From positions 744,001 to 808,000 of the forward strand of contig NC_091278.1 of the NCBI RefSeq assembly GCF_042100115.1: 64,000 nucleotides of DNA, written 5' to 3'. Every line of letters starts with the position of its first letter. Position 1 is the stretch's first letter. A model generated the notes under the pieces. It was not told the DNA's origin. It did not search any database and saw only the letters and a list, made by a program, of their open reading frames with translations. Source of the DNA: Alternaria dauci. Lineage: Eukaryota > Ascomycota > Dothideomycetes > Pleosporales > Pleosporaceae. A program made the position numbers and the translations under genes. This document shows positions 9,422 through 21,817 of the stretch, one piece after another.

Positions 9422-12254
9422 TTCGAAGTAGAGTATTGTGTGGTATGGTGTGGGTGTCGATGGCGGTAGTAGATTATGGATACCAAACGGTGATTAGAGG
9501 TATTACACGGTGTAGTACTGAACGACCGACGATTATCAAGACTGGTAACGAACGGCAAACGCAAGCGAGCGAATGTTAAAGTGAGTGACGGGCGGATACG
9601 ACGGACTACTTGCCGAGGGGCAGAGGAGTAGCCCCGAGTCTATATACTGACTGTACAGATAGCCCATATCGCTGATGCTGACAGGGTTTAATCAGGCTCG
9701 TTCTTACCATGCCGAACTAGTCAACCGGTACCATGCGCTTTACTGACGGCGCGCCACGATACGATAGGGCCTTTACCAACTGACTGGGATCCGTTATCCG
9801 TTGGGCGATCATGTGTTCATCCCCAACATCTTGCCCGGGGACGGCCCTCGTATGGAAACTCGCAAAGGATTGGTTATTGGCTGTCAGGCACACGCAACTC
9901 AAACATTTGGCCTCCGCCAACAACCACACCACTGCGTTTAGCAGTTCTGGGCAGGTCCGACGCGAAGCCGGAATCTCTGCTCATGCGACCAGCCAAATTC
10001 CTTGGGCCTATATTCACCGCTAGCCAGTAAACGAGGTCAAAGTCGCGTGATTCACCGGGGGACGAATCGGCAGGCTCCAACCGAAGCGCTGTGACCGGAC
10101 GCTTTTTCAACCTTCAGGCAAGACACGAACCGGCCTTTGATTCGAGCATCACGAGAATTTTTCATCGCGGACACCTTTCCGTTTCTCCAAGTTTGGCCAA
10201 GTCTACCACGCCTACCCATCAACAAATAAAAGAATGTAGGCCCAACGTCATACCGGCCGCCCCGAGTCCACCTCGACAGACACTAGCAGACAGGCCCTGG
10301 TTGGTCCCTGACAGGCACACCCACAGAACTTGCGGCCACGCGCACGCTGCCGTCCCAAATTTCCCTGCAGCGCTAACACGCAACTGGTGTTGTGCTACGA
10401 TGATCATTCCTGTGAGTAGCGATAGCCCGGACGACAAGACTTCGCGGACAGCTGGGCATTCGCTCGAGCCTTACCTTATTTCATCTCGCCCAGGTAAACC
10501 ACCAAGCCTTTATATCGTCATCCCAAGATAACTGTCCGGCTAACGAGAAACAGGATAAGAATAGCCGTTTTTCTTTACCATCAAGGTTGTGCATTATTGC
10601 TGACACCCAAGTCAATGAAGCCCAATGCACAAACATCGTCAGTTAACAATTCGCGCAATAGCAGTGCAATAGTTCGCGGTTATTCGGCACTGGATTGGGT
10701 TTCTGGCCGAGCCTTGTGAGCCGCCAGTCGCCAGTCACACCAACCGCGATGGCTATCATGAGCGCAGCGTGATACTATCCCGGACTAAGCAAAAAAGAAT
10801 ACCTTTATCATCGATTCATTCCCGGGCCGCTCCTAACTAGACAAAATCTCGCGTGCGTTGTTCCTTCCAACAGCTTTACCCCACCACACTGCCAAGTTGT
10901 GAGCAAGGCTAGCTAATAATAGAGTTTTCCAATGATCGACGCAGGAACAAGGCCTGCATCTGCACGCAAGACACAACGTTGTGGTTGCATAAAACGTGCC
11001 GCCACAATCATGTTTTTTTCTCACTCTCTTGTGTCTGGGGTCCGCAGTGCAACCAACTCGGCAGATTCTGGGCATCGGGAGTTCTGCTGTGGATGCTGCG
11101 GATAGGCGCGCGCCGACATAACTCCAGAGGAATTTTCTAATGAAATTCGATACGAGGTAGGACCGATAGCGTAGGATCCGCTCTTGTGCGGCGCGACCGG
11201 AGGCGCAACCTGCATGCGGTGCGGTGTACGTGCAGTAGCCGAACCACATCTTGAATGACATCTAGAGCTTGAAGGCCATTTTCTACATTACTGGGTCGAC
11301 GACTTCCTTCCTGTCGTGTGCTCAAACTTAAATTTCTTCTTTTACTTCGCGTACATCGAGGCGATGATGTGATGCTTGTGAGATTGCGTCAGAAACAGCT
11401 GGCGTATGCGAGGATCACGGCAAGATGGAAGACGACGTTGTTACTGCAAGAGATCGATCGGACTTATTCGTCTTTTTTCTTTTGGAATGCATAAGAATCC
11501 GCCCAGATGACAGGCCTTTTTAGGACAAATTATCCTTTACTATGTTCTAAACTAGATAAAGGCGATGGGTGAGATAAGCTGACTACCAAGAAATGCCCTG
11601 AAAGTGTATATTAGGCTCAACATTTATGAGACGCTCCGAATAGGAGGACGCTTTCGGCATATGGCCGGCATATCTAAGGAAACCAAGGACAAAATAGGGA
11701 GTTGAACCTGTGGACAGGGCATGGCGAACGAAGCGCAACGAAGAATCATTCTCGAAAGTCTAAAAACGATATGTTAATATCAAATTTCCAAGTCTGCTAT
11801 TCCCCTTCTTGTCTTCTTCTCACTAGTTGACGTGCATACTCAAGAGTCTTTCCTCGGAGGTATAGGTGCACTAGTATGTGCTACGAAAGGTCAGTGTAGT
11901 TGCTGAGAGGCATTGAGTCAGTGTACTTCGAGTTCGAAAGCAGATGATTCTCTCTTCGAGGTTCAGTAATCTACCACCAGCGGGACACATACGCACCGAT
12001 GCGCCGGAAATCCTTTGATTACTACGACCAACAAACGACTCTGTCAAACGAAAGTGTCCAGTGTGTCGATACGCTGTTCCGCTTTTCGAAGTTCATCAAC
12101 ACCGTGGGCATATTTTCAAATGTTCAGAAAGTAAAAGACTGTTATGGTTGCTTTTATCTGGCCAGAACGCATGTATAACGTATTGCACCAGTGCTTCGAG
12201 CTCACGTTGCTTGGCCATCAAGCACACCACAAAACACTTCAAGTCCTGAATCCC
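9422..12254. other. Gene-poor region
   Basis: This 2.8-kb stretch starts with the promoter of the GPI protein gene. It contains open frames up to 146 codons on both strands, but none has a recognisable domain, signal peptide or convincing splice structure. I found no transposon ends or long repeats by eye. Confidence 0.45.
9641..9647 (-). promoter_or_regulatory. TATA-like element upstream of the GPI protein gene
   Basis: TATATA-type sequence about 220 bp upstream of the start at 9421. Assignment rests on sequence and position only. Confidence 0.3.
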
Positions 12255-13532
12255 TCAGCCTGTCTTCGTAAGCTTACGTACCCAGCTTGTCTTGGACTTG
12301 TCCATGCCCATCCTAGGAAACACATGTGCCCCAGTATTGAGAACAACATCCGTGAATAGAGGTACATCGTCTGGCGAGAACAACGGGCATAGGTAAGCGA
12401 GTGTTTAATCCCAGAGATGCCCATCGGTATACACACTACCACTAAATGTCGAACCTCACGTACCTGCCAGAAGCTCTCGGGCCCATCCCTTCGGGGAGGT
12501 GAGATGGCGTTCACATTGTTCATAGATGTGATTCTTTGTAAAGAACCATACCAAGAATGGGCTCTCGACCGTCTCCACCCGTTCCAGACTGTGTGATTCA
12601 AGGGGTTTGATCTTGAAGACTTTCTTCCATACCTTCTTGGAGTTTGAGCTACGCGCCAAAGGTATGTTCCTTCACGACTACAGCACCTCGTCGCTCGCAC
12701 GAAGTCATACAGCCTCCAGTGCAACTCCAGTGCCTGTTCCTCTGTACATGCTCCAGCATTTTACTGTGATCTTCCTTGGTAGTCGCATTTGTCGCGGCTT
12801 CTATGTGTTCTGCTTGGGTAAGCAATAGGCTTTAGTTTCGATGAGCCCATTTATCGCTCCAAATGCAATGCAGCCTGATAGAAAACAGACAAGATATTAC
12901 ATTTTCGGTGAAAGAGGGTTGCCGATTCCACCAGATAGCTCGGCGGCTATGCGAAGCCTTGCGTGCTTCGTAGGGATCATCAGGTACTTCTGCATTCCTG
13001 TTAGAGGCTCTTCCTTCATCTCGAGGTAGATTGGCTCGGAGGTTTGTAGGTTCAGTTGCCTTGACTGCCGAGACGATTTTCTCTCGTCGTGAACTGACCT
13101 AAGCGTAGCGAAATGATTAAGCCTTTTTTTAGAGATGGATGGAAACTTATTATGATCTACAACGTGGACACACGTTCTTCTGGGTCTCGACTGAGATTTG
13201 TCAAAGACAGGCGTGTTTCGAGTACATACCCAACTACTGACGAATGCATCCTCGATCTTCTGACGTTGACTCCCCGATCCGGTGGGCCATGTAGGATACA
13301 GGCTGCGTATTATGCTTGACATGTTCATTTGGGGGTAAATCCAGAGAACAATGAGGATGAGAAAAGCAATAGCAGCGGCAACATGTAGCTGTCTATTGAG
13401 AAGATAAGATACTGTCAGCGGAAACGTCGAGTTGATCGTGCTTGTCTTCCAAGGTTGCAAGTAAATGATCGCAAGCCTGCCACGGCAGATGGCGCAGAAG
13501 TCAAGTCGAAGTACATTCTGAAACATGTACAT
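12255..13532 (-). pseudogene. Uncertain multi-exon gene or decayed gene with an N-terminal membrane anchor
   Basis: Parts of a gene appear on the minus strand, but I could not join them into one frame. The 5' frame (13532..13230) encodes a hydrophobic anchor (HVAAAIAFLILIVLWIYP), then KIEDAFVSSW and a GTATGT donor. The frame 13098..12832 can follow an acceptor TTAG in the right phase. The best-supported 3' part is exon ..12464 (ending GWARELLAG, donor GTACGT) joined over a 93-bp intron to exon 12370..12255, which restores codon phase and runs 38 codons to a stop. Between the two halves every frame is broken. This may be a pseudogene, or my splicing may be wrong. The anchor suggests a type II membrane protein. 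No family is recognised. Confidence 0.3.
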
Positions 13533-15316
13533 TTTCGCGTTGGTACCAGTCGAAGACGTGTAAACAGGTTCGCCGTATAGTTGCGTTGAATACAGTGCTG
13601 ATCATAGAAGCATCCCCAATGTACCTTCACTCTGGCCTATTATTAGGTACCAGGAAGGCGCCTACCGGCAATTTTGAGCCAGTACAATGAACTTGTCTCT
13701 CCGAAGAGGAAGCACAGATCTTACGTGATTCCGTCTAAGGTCTCATCTCAAATCTCATCCAACATTCTTGATTCCGGTTCATGCTTTTGTGAGGGAGATC
13801 GATGGGCTCGCAACGCGAGTTTGCAACGCGAGTCTTGCTCAGGGGCTTCGAACGATGATGTAAATCCTCAGCAGAATGCGTTACGAGCACCATGAAGATT
13901 CAAGGACCTGAATCTTCCGCGGTGCATAAGGAGCTGATGCACCAACTTGGTCCCTGGCCGGGTATATGCGACAATGGTATTCACTTGAGAAGTCAACGTG
14001 CTGCTCGGCTGGCTAAAAAGGGACGGCGCTTTACGAATCTTCCTCTGAAGACGGAGAACCCTCGCTGCGCCGCAAGTAGATCCCTCAATGGCGTTGGAAA
14101 TAAATCTTGCATGAACATCATTGTTAGACCGTGATTTGAGTGGCTGGGTGACTGGGTGACTGCGGTTGGTGTTGCGTCTCGATACCTAGGTGTTCCAGCG
14201 TCCGACCGATTCTAACGCGTGCGTCTCCGTCTGAGCCTTCCAAGGTTATTTTGCGCTCTCGATCCTCGTAATTATTAGATGGCGTAGATTCTCAGTGTTT
14301 ATTTTCCGGTAGCCAGCTGTAATGGCGGGCCCTGCTCTTCTCACAGTGCATGCCCAAGTACGCTGCGCCATCCACGCCCTCCATCCCTCACCAGTCTCTT
14401 TACATCATCGCATCATTAAATGACATCACCCACCGTGATTAAGAGAAGAAGACACGTTGTGAAGAGGGCGCAATCGCTGGCGTGCCGCTGATACCGCAAG
14501 CGCGGAGAAGTCGGCGATTCCCATCAGAATTGCACAATCCCGAAAGAGATCGAAATGCGACATGCGTAAGCAGTTGCGTCAGTGCCTGAGGTGCCTGCAT
14601 AGAAGACGCCAGGCAACAACGTTTGAATACGCCGCAGAACGTGTTTCTCGTGTTTCGTCGCTTAGCTGGTAATATCAGGAACGGTCGAAAACATGCTGCG
14701 CCACTTCTGTGGGCGCAGCCCTAAACCCAATCTGGTGTTGCTTGCGAGAAAAGTCAGCCACTACGGTGACCCTTTTCTGCAATGCGCATTTCGGTGAGCT
14801 ATGACAACCGACTCGGACTGCCATGCCATCCTCCGTCCGGTTTCAGAATGCAGTTCACAACCCCGTCATTCTCTTCCTGCTCTTCCTATAGGTCGATTCC
14901 TATACGCTACGTATACGTTGGGTGGTCCGATCGCGAATTCCTTCCTTAGCGAGTGTTGTTTGCACTATCGGCCGCACGCGCTGTCCGCCCTACGTCAACG
15001 TCAATTTTCTTGTGCTTGCCATCGCGTACCTCGGTTTGCGGCAGCTCACGTTTCCGTCGATATACAGGGCTTGTCAGACATTGGCGAGCTGAAGCTTGTT
15101 GCTGGAATTAAGCGGTAACGTAGGCTTGATGGTAGTCGTAGGCTTCCGAGGCGGAGTTGCCTGAGATCCGATTAGGAACATCGTTGTTGACTGGCAGGAT
15201 TTTATCATTATAAGCTAAAGGGCTGGAGTTTGAAGATAGGTGTTGTCTTTGGAGTTGGAGCTTCAAAACATCACCTTATCGTCTTTCTTCGTTCCTTGCA
15301 TTGCATTTATATCACA
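13533..15316. other. Intergenic region upstream of the Zn2Cys6 regulator
   Basis: About 1.8 kb with only short unsupported frames. It contains a small direct and inverted repeat at 13807-13833 and a doubled GGGTGACT near 14147. The distal part is presumed promoter of the plus-strand regulator. Confidence 0.45.
13807..13833. repeat. Short tandem and hairpin repeat
   Basis: CTCGC-AAC-GCGAG forms a 5-bp hairpin stem, and the unit GCAACGCGAGT then repeats once. It lies in gene-poor sequence and its function is unknown. Confidence 0.4.
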
Positions 15317-17504
15317 ATGGTTTATACCGGAAAGCCGAGCAGGGGATGCGGCATGTGTAAAAGCCGCAGAATCAAGGTATGTATTCGGATCTCGCGACAA
15401 TTACCCTTTTCTCTTGACTGGCGATGTCGCCTCCATGCATATACGGATACGCTTACTGACCATGTATAGTGCGACGAGAAGCGACCAACATGTGGCAATT
15501 GCAAGAAGTCGGCTCGAGTATGTCCCGGTTATCCCGACGACTTCGATTTGGTCTTTCGAGATGAAAACAAAGCTATGGCCAAGAAGGCACGGAAATCTTC
15601 TGGAACGACAGCATCAAGTAACAGTACCGGGGCGTCAAGCTCGAACCCTTCTCCACATCTGTATGTACTACGCTATTTTACTTGTCTTGCCACGCTGCAC
15701 ACCTTCCATGTATACCAACAAGCTTTGCCGAGCTGTTGGGTACACTAGTCCTCGCGGTATATGGTCTGTGGGTATTTGCATGTGATAGACCCACGCCGCA
15801 GATCCACTTTGCCCTGTAAACCTCTACTAACGTTCTAGGTCACCTTCCTCGACGTTTGATGTATCGCCGGGAGAAGATGCAGTACCAGGAGAAAAGGCCT
15901 TTCAGATAATAACCTCACGATCACATTCACCATCAGACCTGAGCCAATCACAACAACTACTGGCCTTGCCCAACTACACAACACCACCACTACCTCTCAA
16001 TCAGTCGTTTGACTTCGAAGCTTTCGTGTGGAACCTCGAAAATGCAGTACCTCCAACTATCTCGCTTGCGCCAGAAGCCGAAGCTGTACCCTTCTTCTTC
16101 AAGAACTTCATCACCCTACCACAACAAGCCGAAAGCACTAGAGGCTACCTGGAGTATCTAGTACCTCTCTATAACCGTGCTCGCCCATCTTCGGTTCTTC
16201 ACCTAGCCACTACCGCTGTTGCAATGGCAACATGCGGTCAGTATCCTGGCCGGCAAGAACTTCTCCGCAAAGCAGTATCTACCTACGGCAAAGCGATCAA
16301 GAAACTGAACGACGATCTGAAAGATCCTGTGATGGCGAAGAGCGACGAGACTGTGCTTGCCATTCTCATGTTCTCACTGTATGAGGTCAGTGGAGTAGTC
16401 ACCTCTCGCAGGTCTTCGACCAGTTGTGCGACATATTTTTGAAGCTAACAAACGCCAGACAATAATGAGTACAGACGATACTATTACCGCGTGGGGAAAT
16501 CATGTTGACGGTGCTGTCGCGTTGACGAAGCTAAGAGGTGTGGATCAGTTCAACGACCCCATTTCTCATGCCATGTTCCGCGCTGTACGGACGATGATGG
16601 TAATGATGACTATGCTACCTACTGCATCTTAAACGCTAATAAAGTGCAGATCACAAGCTGCGTTCAACGCTCGAAGCCCATCGACTCGTTCCCTGGCACA
16701 GGAGGCTGGATTGGTAATGGTGATATATCCGAGGAAAATGCTGCCAACCGCCTGACGCTCATCTGTATCGACCTTCCAAACCTCCGTGCCCGCGCAAACA
16801 CTCTCACCACGACACCATACGATCCCGCCTACGAATCTGAAGCGAAGCAAATTCTCGAATTCGCGCAACTAGTTGACGGCAACCTCGAAGAGTGGTACCG
16901 CACACTACCTCCCGAATGGAAACATCGCATCATTGGTGTAGTTAGCGAAAGACTTGCACCCGAGGATATCGCGCTGGCGGAAAGATGGCCAGGAGAACAG
17001 CATGTATATCATGACGTGCCATTGGCAAGTATAATGAACGACTACCGTGTATGCCGGATATTCTGTCGGAGAGTAATCATGGCATGTGTGACGTGGCTGA
17101 GTTTTAGTGGCAATTTTGCAGACGGTGACGAGACATGGAAGAAGAGCGTGTTTGTCATCCAGTTGATGGTGGATGAGATTAGTGCATGTGTGCCGTTTCA
17201 CATGAGCTACGAACTACAACCAGTGGCCAAGGAGATGGGCCAAGAGCAGAACGGTGAGCCATGGTTATCTGAACAGAAGGCTGGGATGTGTGCTAACTGT
17301 TGTATAGCTGCGGAGGCTTTTGGTGGGTACTCATTAGTGTGGCCGCTGTATGTTGCAGCAAACGCCGAGACTGTACCGCAACAACAGCGCGACTGGCTGT
17401 TAGGTCGACTGTCAGTCATTGGTACCAAGTTTGGGCTCAGTAGTGCTCAGGTGCTGGTATTAGCACGGAGACATGTTCTGACATGCGGGCCCATGTTTCC
17501 TTGA
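15317..17504 (+). CDS. Zn2Cys6 transcription factor with fungal-specific regulator domain
   Basis: Exons 15317..15376, 15470..15660, 15839..16385, 16459..16599, 16650..17253 and 17308..17504 give 579 residues. The binuclear zinc cluster is complete: C11, C14, C21, C28, C31 and C38 (CX2CX6CX6CX2CX6C), with intron 1 between residues 20 and 21. After a Ser/Thr-rich linker comes a helical middle region (GYLEYLVPLYNRA, ETVLAILMFSLYE, WGNHVDGAVALTKLRG) typical of the second class of fungal regulator domains. The protein is expected to be a nuclear DNA-binding regulator; the target is unknown. The last intron (54 bp, TGCTAAC branch point) is a multiple of three without stop, so an unspliced form with 597 residues is also possible. 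A small membrane protein gene and a P450 follow on the same strand. Confidence 0.85.
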
Positions 17505-18156
17505 CGCGCACCGAGCCGCGGGACTTGATGTATAATAACATTGGAGGAAGAATATGTTCCGAGTTCGCGGTAGGCAAAACCGCACGTGTATTATGTAGAT
17601 ATAACTTTGGCGGTAGCAGGAAGTGTGATGTCAATGAGATCCAGTACGAAGCAAATGTGGCGTTCGGGGGGATCATGCACATGGAGTGGGTGCTCTTGCG
17701 ACCCACCGGTTCGAAGCGGATGATCAATGCGGAGAACCCCGTCTTGTCACGCGTCAGGCATCCCAAGCAAGATCCTCGTGGTAACAACTTGCTTACAAGG
17801 CATCATCAGCACCTTTCACATGGCGATATTCAGCATCGTTTCTCACGTGTCGCGATCATGGATCGAGAAATCGCCCGCGACGATCAGCTGCGGCCCGTTT
17901 CCGTGCCAAGACTGATCCTTCAATTCGTGTTCGGGGTTTCAGCTGTCCAGCCACGGCATCTCGAACGGCGGCCAACTGTGGGCCCTCAGCCCTTCAACAA
18001 TTTGCGACGCTTGTAAAAGATTTCTTTTTTCTACGTCTACTTGTATCGCGCCATCCTCTGCCTCACTCACAGATACACTCAGCCTCCGCAAGGTTTACCC
18101 CGCCACTACGAACGTCAGCACAACACCAGCCTCATTACGTCACCACCATCACAGCC
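17505..18156. other. Intergenic region
   Basis: This 652-bp stretch lies between the regulator and the small membrane protein gene, both on +. A frame of 177 codons overlaps it but has no protein-like features, and no gene is called. Confidence 0.45.
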
Positions 18157-18680
18157 ATGGGCGCATTGAACCTCATTCCGCTTGTGATCCTCTTTGCAGT
18201 CGTTGGAGGCTTGGGATGGATCGGCTACCAGGTAACCCATGCCCTCCACAATTTGCGCATTGTGTCGCTAACTGATGTGTCTCCCAGATCTTTCTGTACT
18301 CCAACGAGCTCGCTGAACGCGGCGTCAAGAAGATGGAAAAGAAGAACGTCGTCTTCACTAAAGACGGCGCAAAGGTCGGAGTCAAGGAAGTCAGCAACGA
18401 GACGTATGCAGACAAGACACAACGCGCTTTTGTTAAGACGTGGAACGCTGCGCACGACGGGTGGGGTGTCCTTGATGGAATAAAATGCGCAAAGTGCACC
18501 GCTGACAATGTCAAAGGGGATCCCCAGTTACACGCAAACCTACGAAATAGTCACAACTCTATGTTTGACTCGAGTTTAATCCGACATTGCTTTTCGACGA
18601 TACCTTTTTCCTTTGAACATGCGCCAGCCCGAATTACAGCTTGTTTCGCATCAAGTGTCGGTAGGCGTGAGGGTGATTAG
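18157..18680 (+). CDS. Small membrane-anchored hypothetical protein
   Basis: Exons 18157..18231 and 18288..18680, with a 56-bp phase-0 intron (GTAACC...CCCAG, branch point GCTAAC). The product has 155 residues. Residues 6-25 are a single hydrophobic segment (LIPLVILFAVVGGLGWIGYQ). The soluble part after it (FLYSNELAERGVKKMEKKNV, FTKDGAKVGVKEV) resembles small uncharacterised fungal proteins. The final 50 residues, after about AFVKTWNAAHDG, look less protein-like. The true C-terminus may be shorter or use an intron I could not identify. No function is claimed. Confidence 0.6.
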
Positions 18681-19568
18681 CAGGTCATTTTGGCAGGCGT
18701 TGGGACGACTTATATCACAATTTGATTTACAAGAGTTGGTGCGCGTGGCAACGCTTACTGCACTCAGTTCTCATCTGCCGTCTCTCTAGGCAAGAGAATG
18801 AAGAGACGATTCTTGATTGGATTCCATGATTCGGTATGCATGTGTTGTATTGCTAATTGATCGCATGACAGCCTTTGCTATGGCTAGACGCCAACGCACC
18901 TCCTACTCCACTTCTGCATGAGATGTCACACACAATCAAAAGGAACAAGGTTTAAACCTTGCGAGCGAACAGAATGATATAACTTCGCAGGGCGGTAGTG
19001 TATCACGACGTGTCCGTTGAACCCCACTTACGTACTCCGTGGGTGTTACCATCTGTGTTGTGTGAAGGACACTCACTCAGTACCCGAGCTCGAGTTGAGC
19101 CTGTGAGCGAAGTTTGAAAGCAATAGAAGGAATGGAGCAGAGAAATGCGATTGATACAGGGACGAGCTTTGGAGGCAATCGAGAGAACAAAGCGACAGAG
19201 CGAAGAGATGGAACTACGTGGAGAGTCGACTCCTCCTCGGCCGATGCTTGCGCAACGTATGAGGGGCCGATGGAGTCTAAAGTTGCTGATCCAACATCGA
19301 TTCGTGCTAGCCTGTCCCTGGGACAAGGAACGTATGGAGATCATTAGCGCGCACCATCCGATGCTCCGTCATACCGCGTACTGATTCAACGTCTGCGTTA
19401 CATCGACCATAACCATATTCAACGGATGCGGTGATGTTTTGGCGATTTCCAGTTTGGCGGGTCGACTGATTCTGTTGTTATATTAGGCCTTCATGTCGTC
19501 CCTACTCATGATGAACACACCAGTCTGACACAATCCATCGCAAGTTGTGGTCGTTCTTCTACCTAGCC
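18681..19568. other. Intergenic region upstream of the P450
   Basis: About 890 bp without a supported gene; presumed 3' flank of the small membrane gene and P450 promoter. Confidence 0.45.
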
Positions 19569-21481
19569 ATGACGTTCTTGACGATTATATCTCCCACAGA
19601 CTCGGGGATTTTCAGTTTCAAAGGTGCCGTCTTTTGGTTTGCAGCGTTTTCGGCATTGGTAAGTACATGCTCCACGTTTCTTATGCTGCTGTCACTTCCG
19701 GTCTGTCCTTTGAGTCTCCTCGATGCTTCGGCGTTGACGGATCAACTGGTGCTCAAAGCAAAACATTAGTTGTGCCAAATGATGGGTATCAGCTGACATT
19801 GGTCAGGCCGCCATCTGTGCTGTGTGTTCGGTCATATACAATGTCTTCTTCCACCCTCTCAAGCATATCCCCGGACCCTTCTTCGCACGCGCTTGCGGTA
19901 TCCCTTATGCCCTGCATATGTATGATGGCAGCATGGCCAGATGGGTCAAAGAGTCACACGAGAAATTCGGCGATGCAGTTCGTTTGACGCCAAATGAAGT
20001 CAGCTTCATCTCAGGAGAAACTGCTTGGCAAGGCATCTACGGCTTCCGTGTAGGCAAGAACAAGAGCGCTGGACATTACGCCAAGGACAAAACTTGGTAG
20101 TGAGTCAAGTCTCCTTGAAGACGTAAGTAAAACATGCTGATCAGAGAACAGCTTACAACCTGCCAACCGCGCTGCTTCGATCGTCTTAGCAGATGAAGCG
20201 GGACATTCGCGAATGCGACGTAACCTCTCACATGCCTTTAGCGAAAAAGCCCTGCGAGAACAGGAAAGCCTGATTCAGTATTACGTCGATCTTCTCGTCC
20301 AGCGTATGAGTGAACACGCCGCTGGAGGCAAAGACATGGACATTATGTCGTGGTACAGTCAGTAATCTATATGCCAACATGCATTTTCCACTTGGACTGA
20401 TCATATGTGTGATAGACTTTGCAACCTTCGATATCATAGCGGATCTCACCTTTGGCGAACCGCTCTACTGCCTGCGCGACTCCATCAAACACAGCTGGGT
20501 TTCCATCACCTTCAAAGCCATAACAGCCACCGGGTTTCACGCTGCTCGAAACAAACATTTTATCTTCAGATACGCCAACACCCTGCGCGGACTTTTCCAA
20601 GACAACTCAAGCGCTATGCGTGCACGGCTCGAATTCACCCAGCGCGCCCACGACCAGGTCAGCAAGCGACTCGCGAAGATTGATAGCGAGAAAGAAGGGG
20701 AAAGAGCAGACTTCTTCACCCACATTGTGAACAACCAAGAGAAAGAGGCAGCAAAATTGACCAGAGATGAGATGAACAGCAATGCAGTCACCTTCCTCTT
20801 TGCAGGCAGTGAAACTACTGCTACAACATTATCAGGCGCTACCCATTTACTCCTCCGCAACCCGTCTGCTTATTCTAAACTCGCTGCCGAGATCCGCTCT
20901 CACTTCTCTTCCGCTGATCAGATCACCATGGCCGAAGTCAACAAACTCGAATACCTCATCGCCGTATTCCAAGAGACTCTACGATACTATCCACCCGCTC
21001 CCACAGGCTTTCCTCGCGTTGTGCCAACGGGTGGCGATACTATCTCAGGTCACTTTATTCCTGGCGGCACCTCGGTATACTGTTCCCAGCACGCAATGTA
21101 TCATTCTGAGCGTAATTACAAGGACCCAGAGCTCTTTGTTCCGGAACGATGGTTGGGCGAGGAACGGTACAAGGATGATAATAGGTCGACGTGGAATCCG
21201 TTCAGCTTTGGACCAAGGAACTGTTTGGGCAAGAAGTACGTATATTCTTTCTTTGTGTTATTCCCCCTCTCCTTCCTGTCTGGTAACAGAATCAAGACTA
21301 ACATTATGGTTCTAATAGTCTGGCATACGCGGAAATGCGCCTCATCCTCGCTAAAGTGATCTTCGCTTTCGACCTCGAGCTCGTAGAGAAAGAGAGGGAT
21401 TGGATGGGTGAGCAGAAGGTTTTCACGCTCTGGGATAAGGGCGCGTTGATGGTCAAAGTGAAGCCCGTACAGCGACCGTGA
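19569..21481 (+). CDS. Cytochrome P450 monooxygenase
   Basis: Exons 19569..19658, 19807..20099, 20152..20357, 20416..21235 and 21319..21481 give 523 residues. The first exon carries a hydrophobic N-terminal anchor (FWFAAFSAL), so the enzyme should sit in the ER membrane. All P450 signatures are visible: the proline-rich hinge HPLKHIPGP, the oxygen-binding I-helix AGSETT at about residue 326, the ExxR motif (ETLR) at about 383, the PERW motif, and the heme-binding loop FSFGPRNCLGKN with Cys 466. The overall style (KDPELFVPERW, NLAYAEMRLILAK) fits CYP65-like fungal P450s of secondary metabolism, but the substrate cannot be read from sequence. Every splice junction keeps phase. The nearest regulator is the Zn2Cys6 gene 2 kb upstream; no other biosynthetic gene is adjacent. 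Confidence 0.92.
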
Positions 21482-21817
21482 AGTGTGGGGTTCTAGTGCC
21501 ACCGACTAGCTTATACGAATAGCAGGAATTATGGATTGTGTAATGGCGTGAGAGTAGGATACAACGAATATTACCTTTTCATCCATGTTGAAATAACATC
21601 AGAGGCTACATTCTACTACAAAGCACAGTGTTAACTCTGCGACCGCAAGAGCAGTGATGAAGGGTATCACATATCATTCGCAATCTAACTTCCTTACTAA
21701 CTATGCTCCTATCTCTCACTCGAATGTTAAACTTTTGCTCATCTCTGTTCTAAACGCTATGAAAATGCATACACAACACCCACTATAACCCGTCATCTCC
21801 AGACAATTAGAACCAGC
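21482..21817. other. Convergent 3' region of P450 and UTP20
   Basis: 336 bp between two convergent stops. No gene is seen; it is presumed to hold the 3' UTRs of both. Confidence 0.5.

Noticed and set aside
10833..11261. 142-codon frame on the minus strand in the gene-poor region
   Set aside because: Cys- and Arg-rich without a motif or signal peptide; no supporting splice sites.
9422..15316. Possible RIP-degraded transposon in the gene-poor region
   Set aside because: Base composition is not strongly AT-biased and no transposase, reverse transcriptase or terminal repeat was recognised by eye.
17483..18016. 177-codon plus-strand frame after the first Zn2Cys6 gene
   Set aside because: Overlaps the regulator 3' end and has no protein-like pattern.
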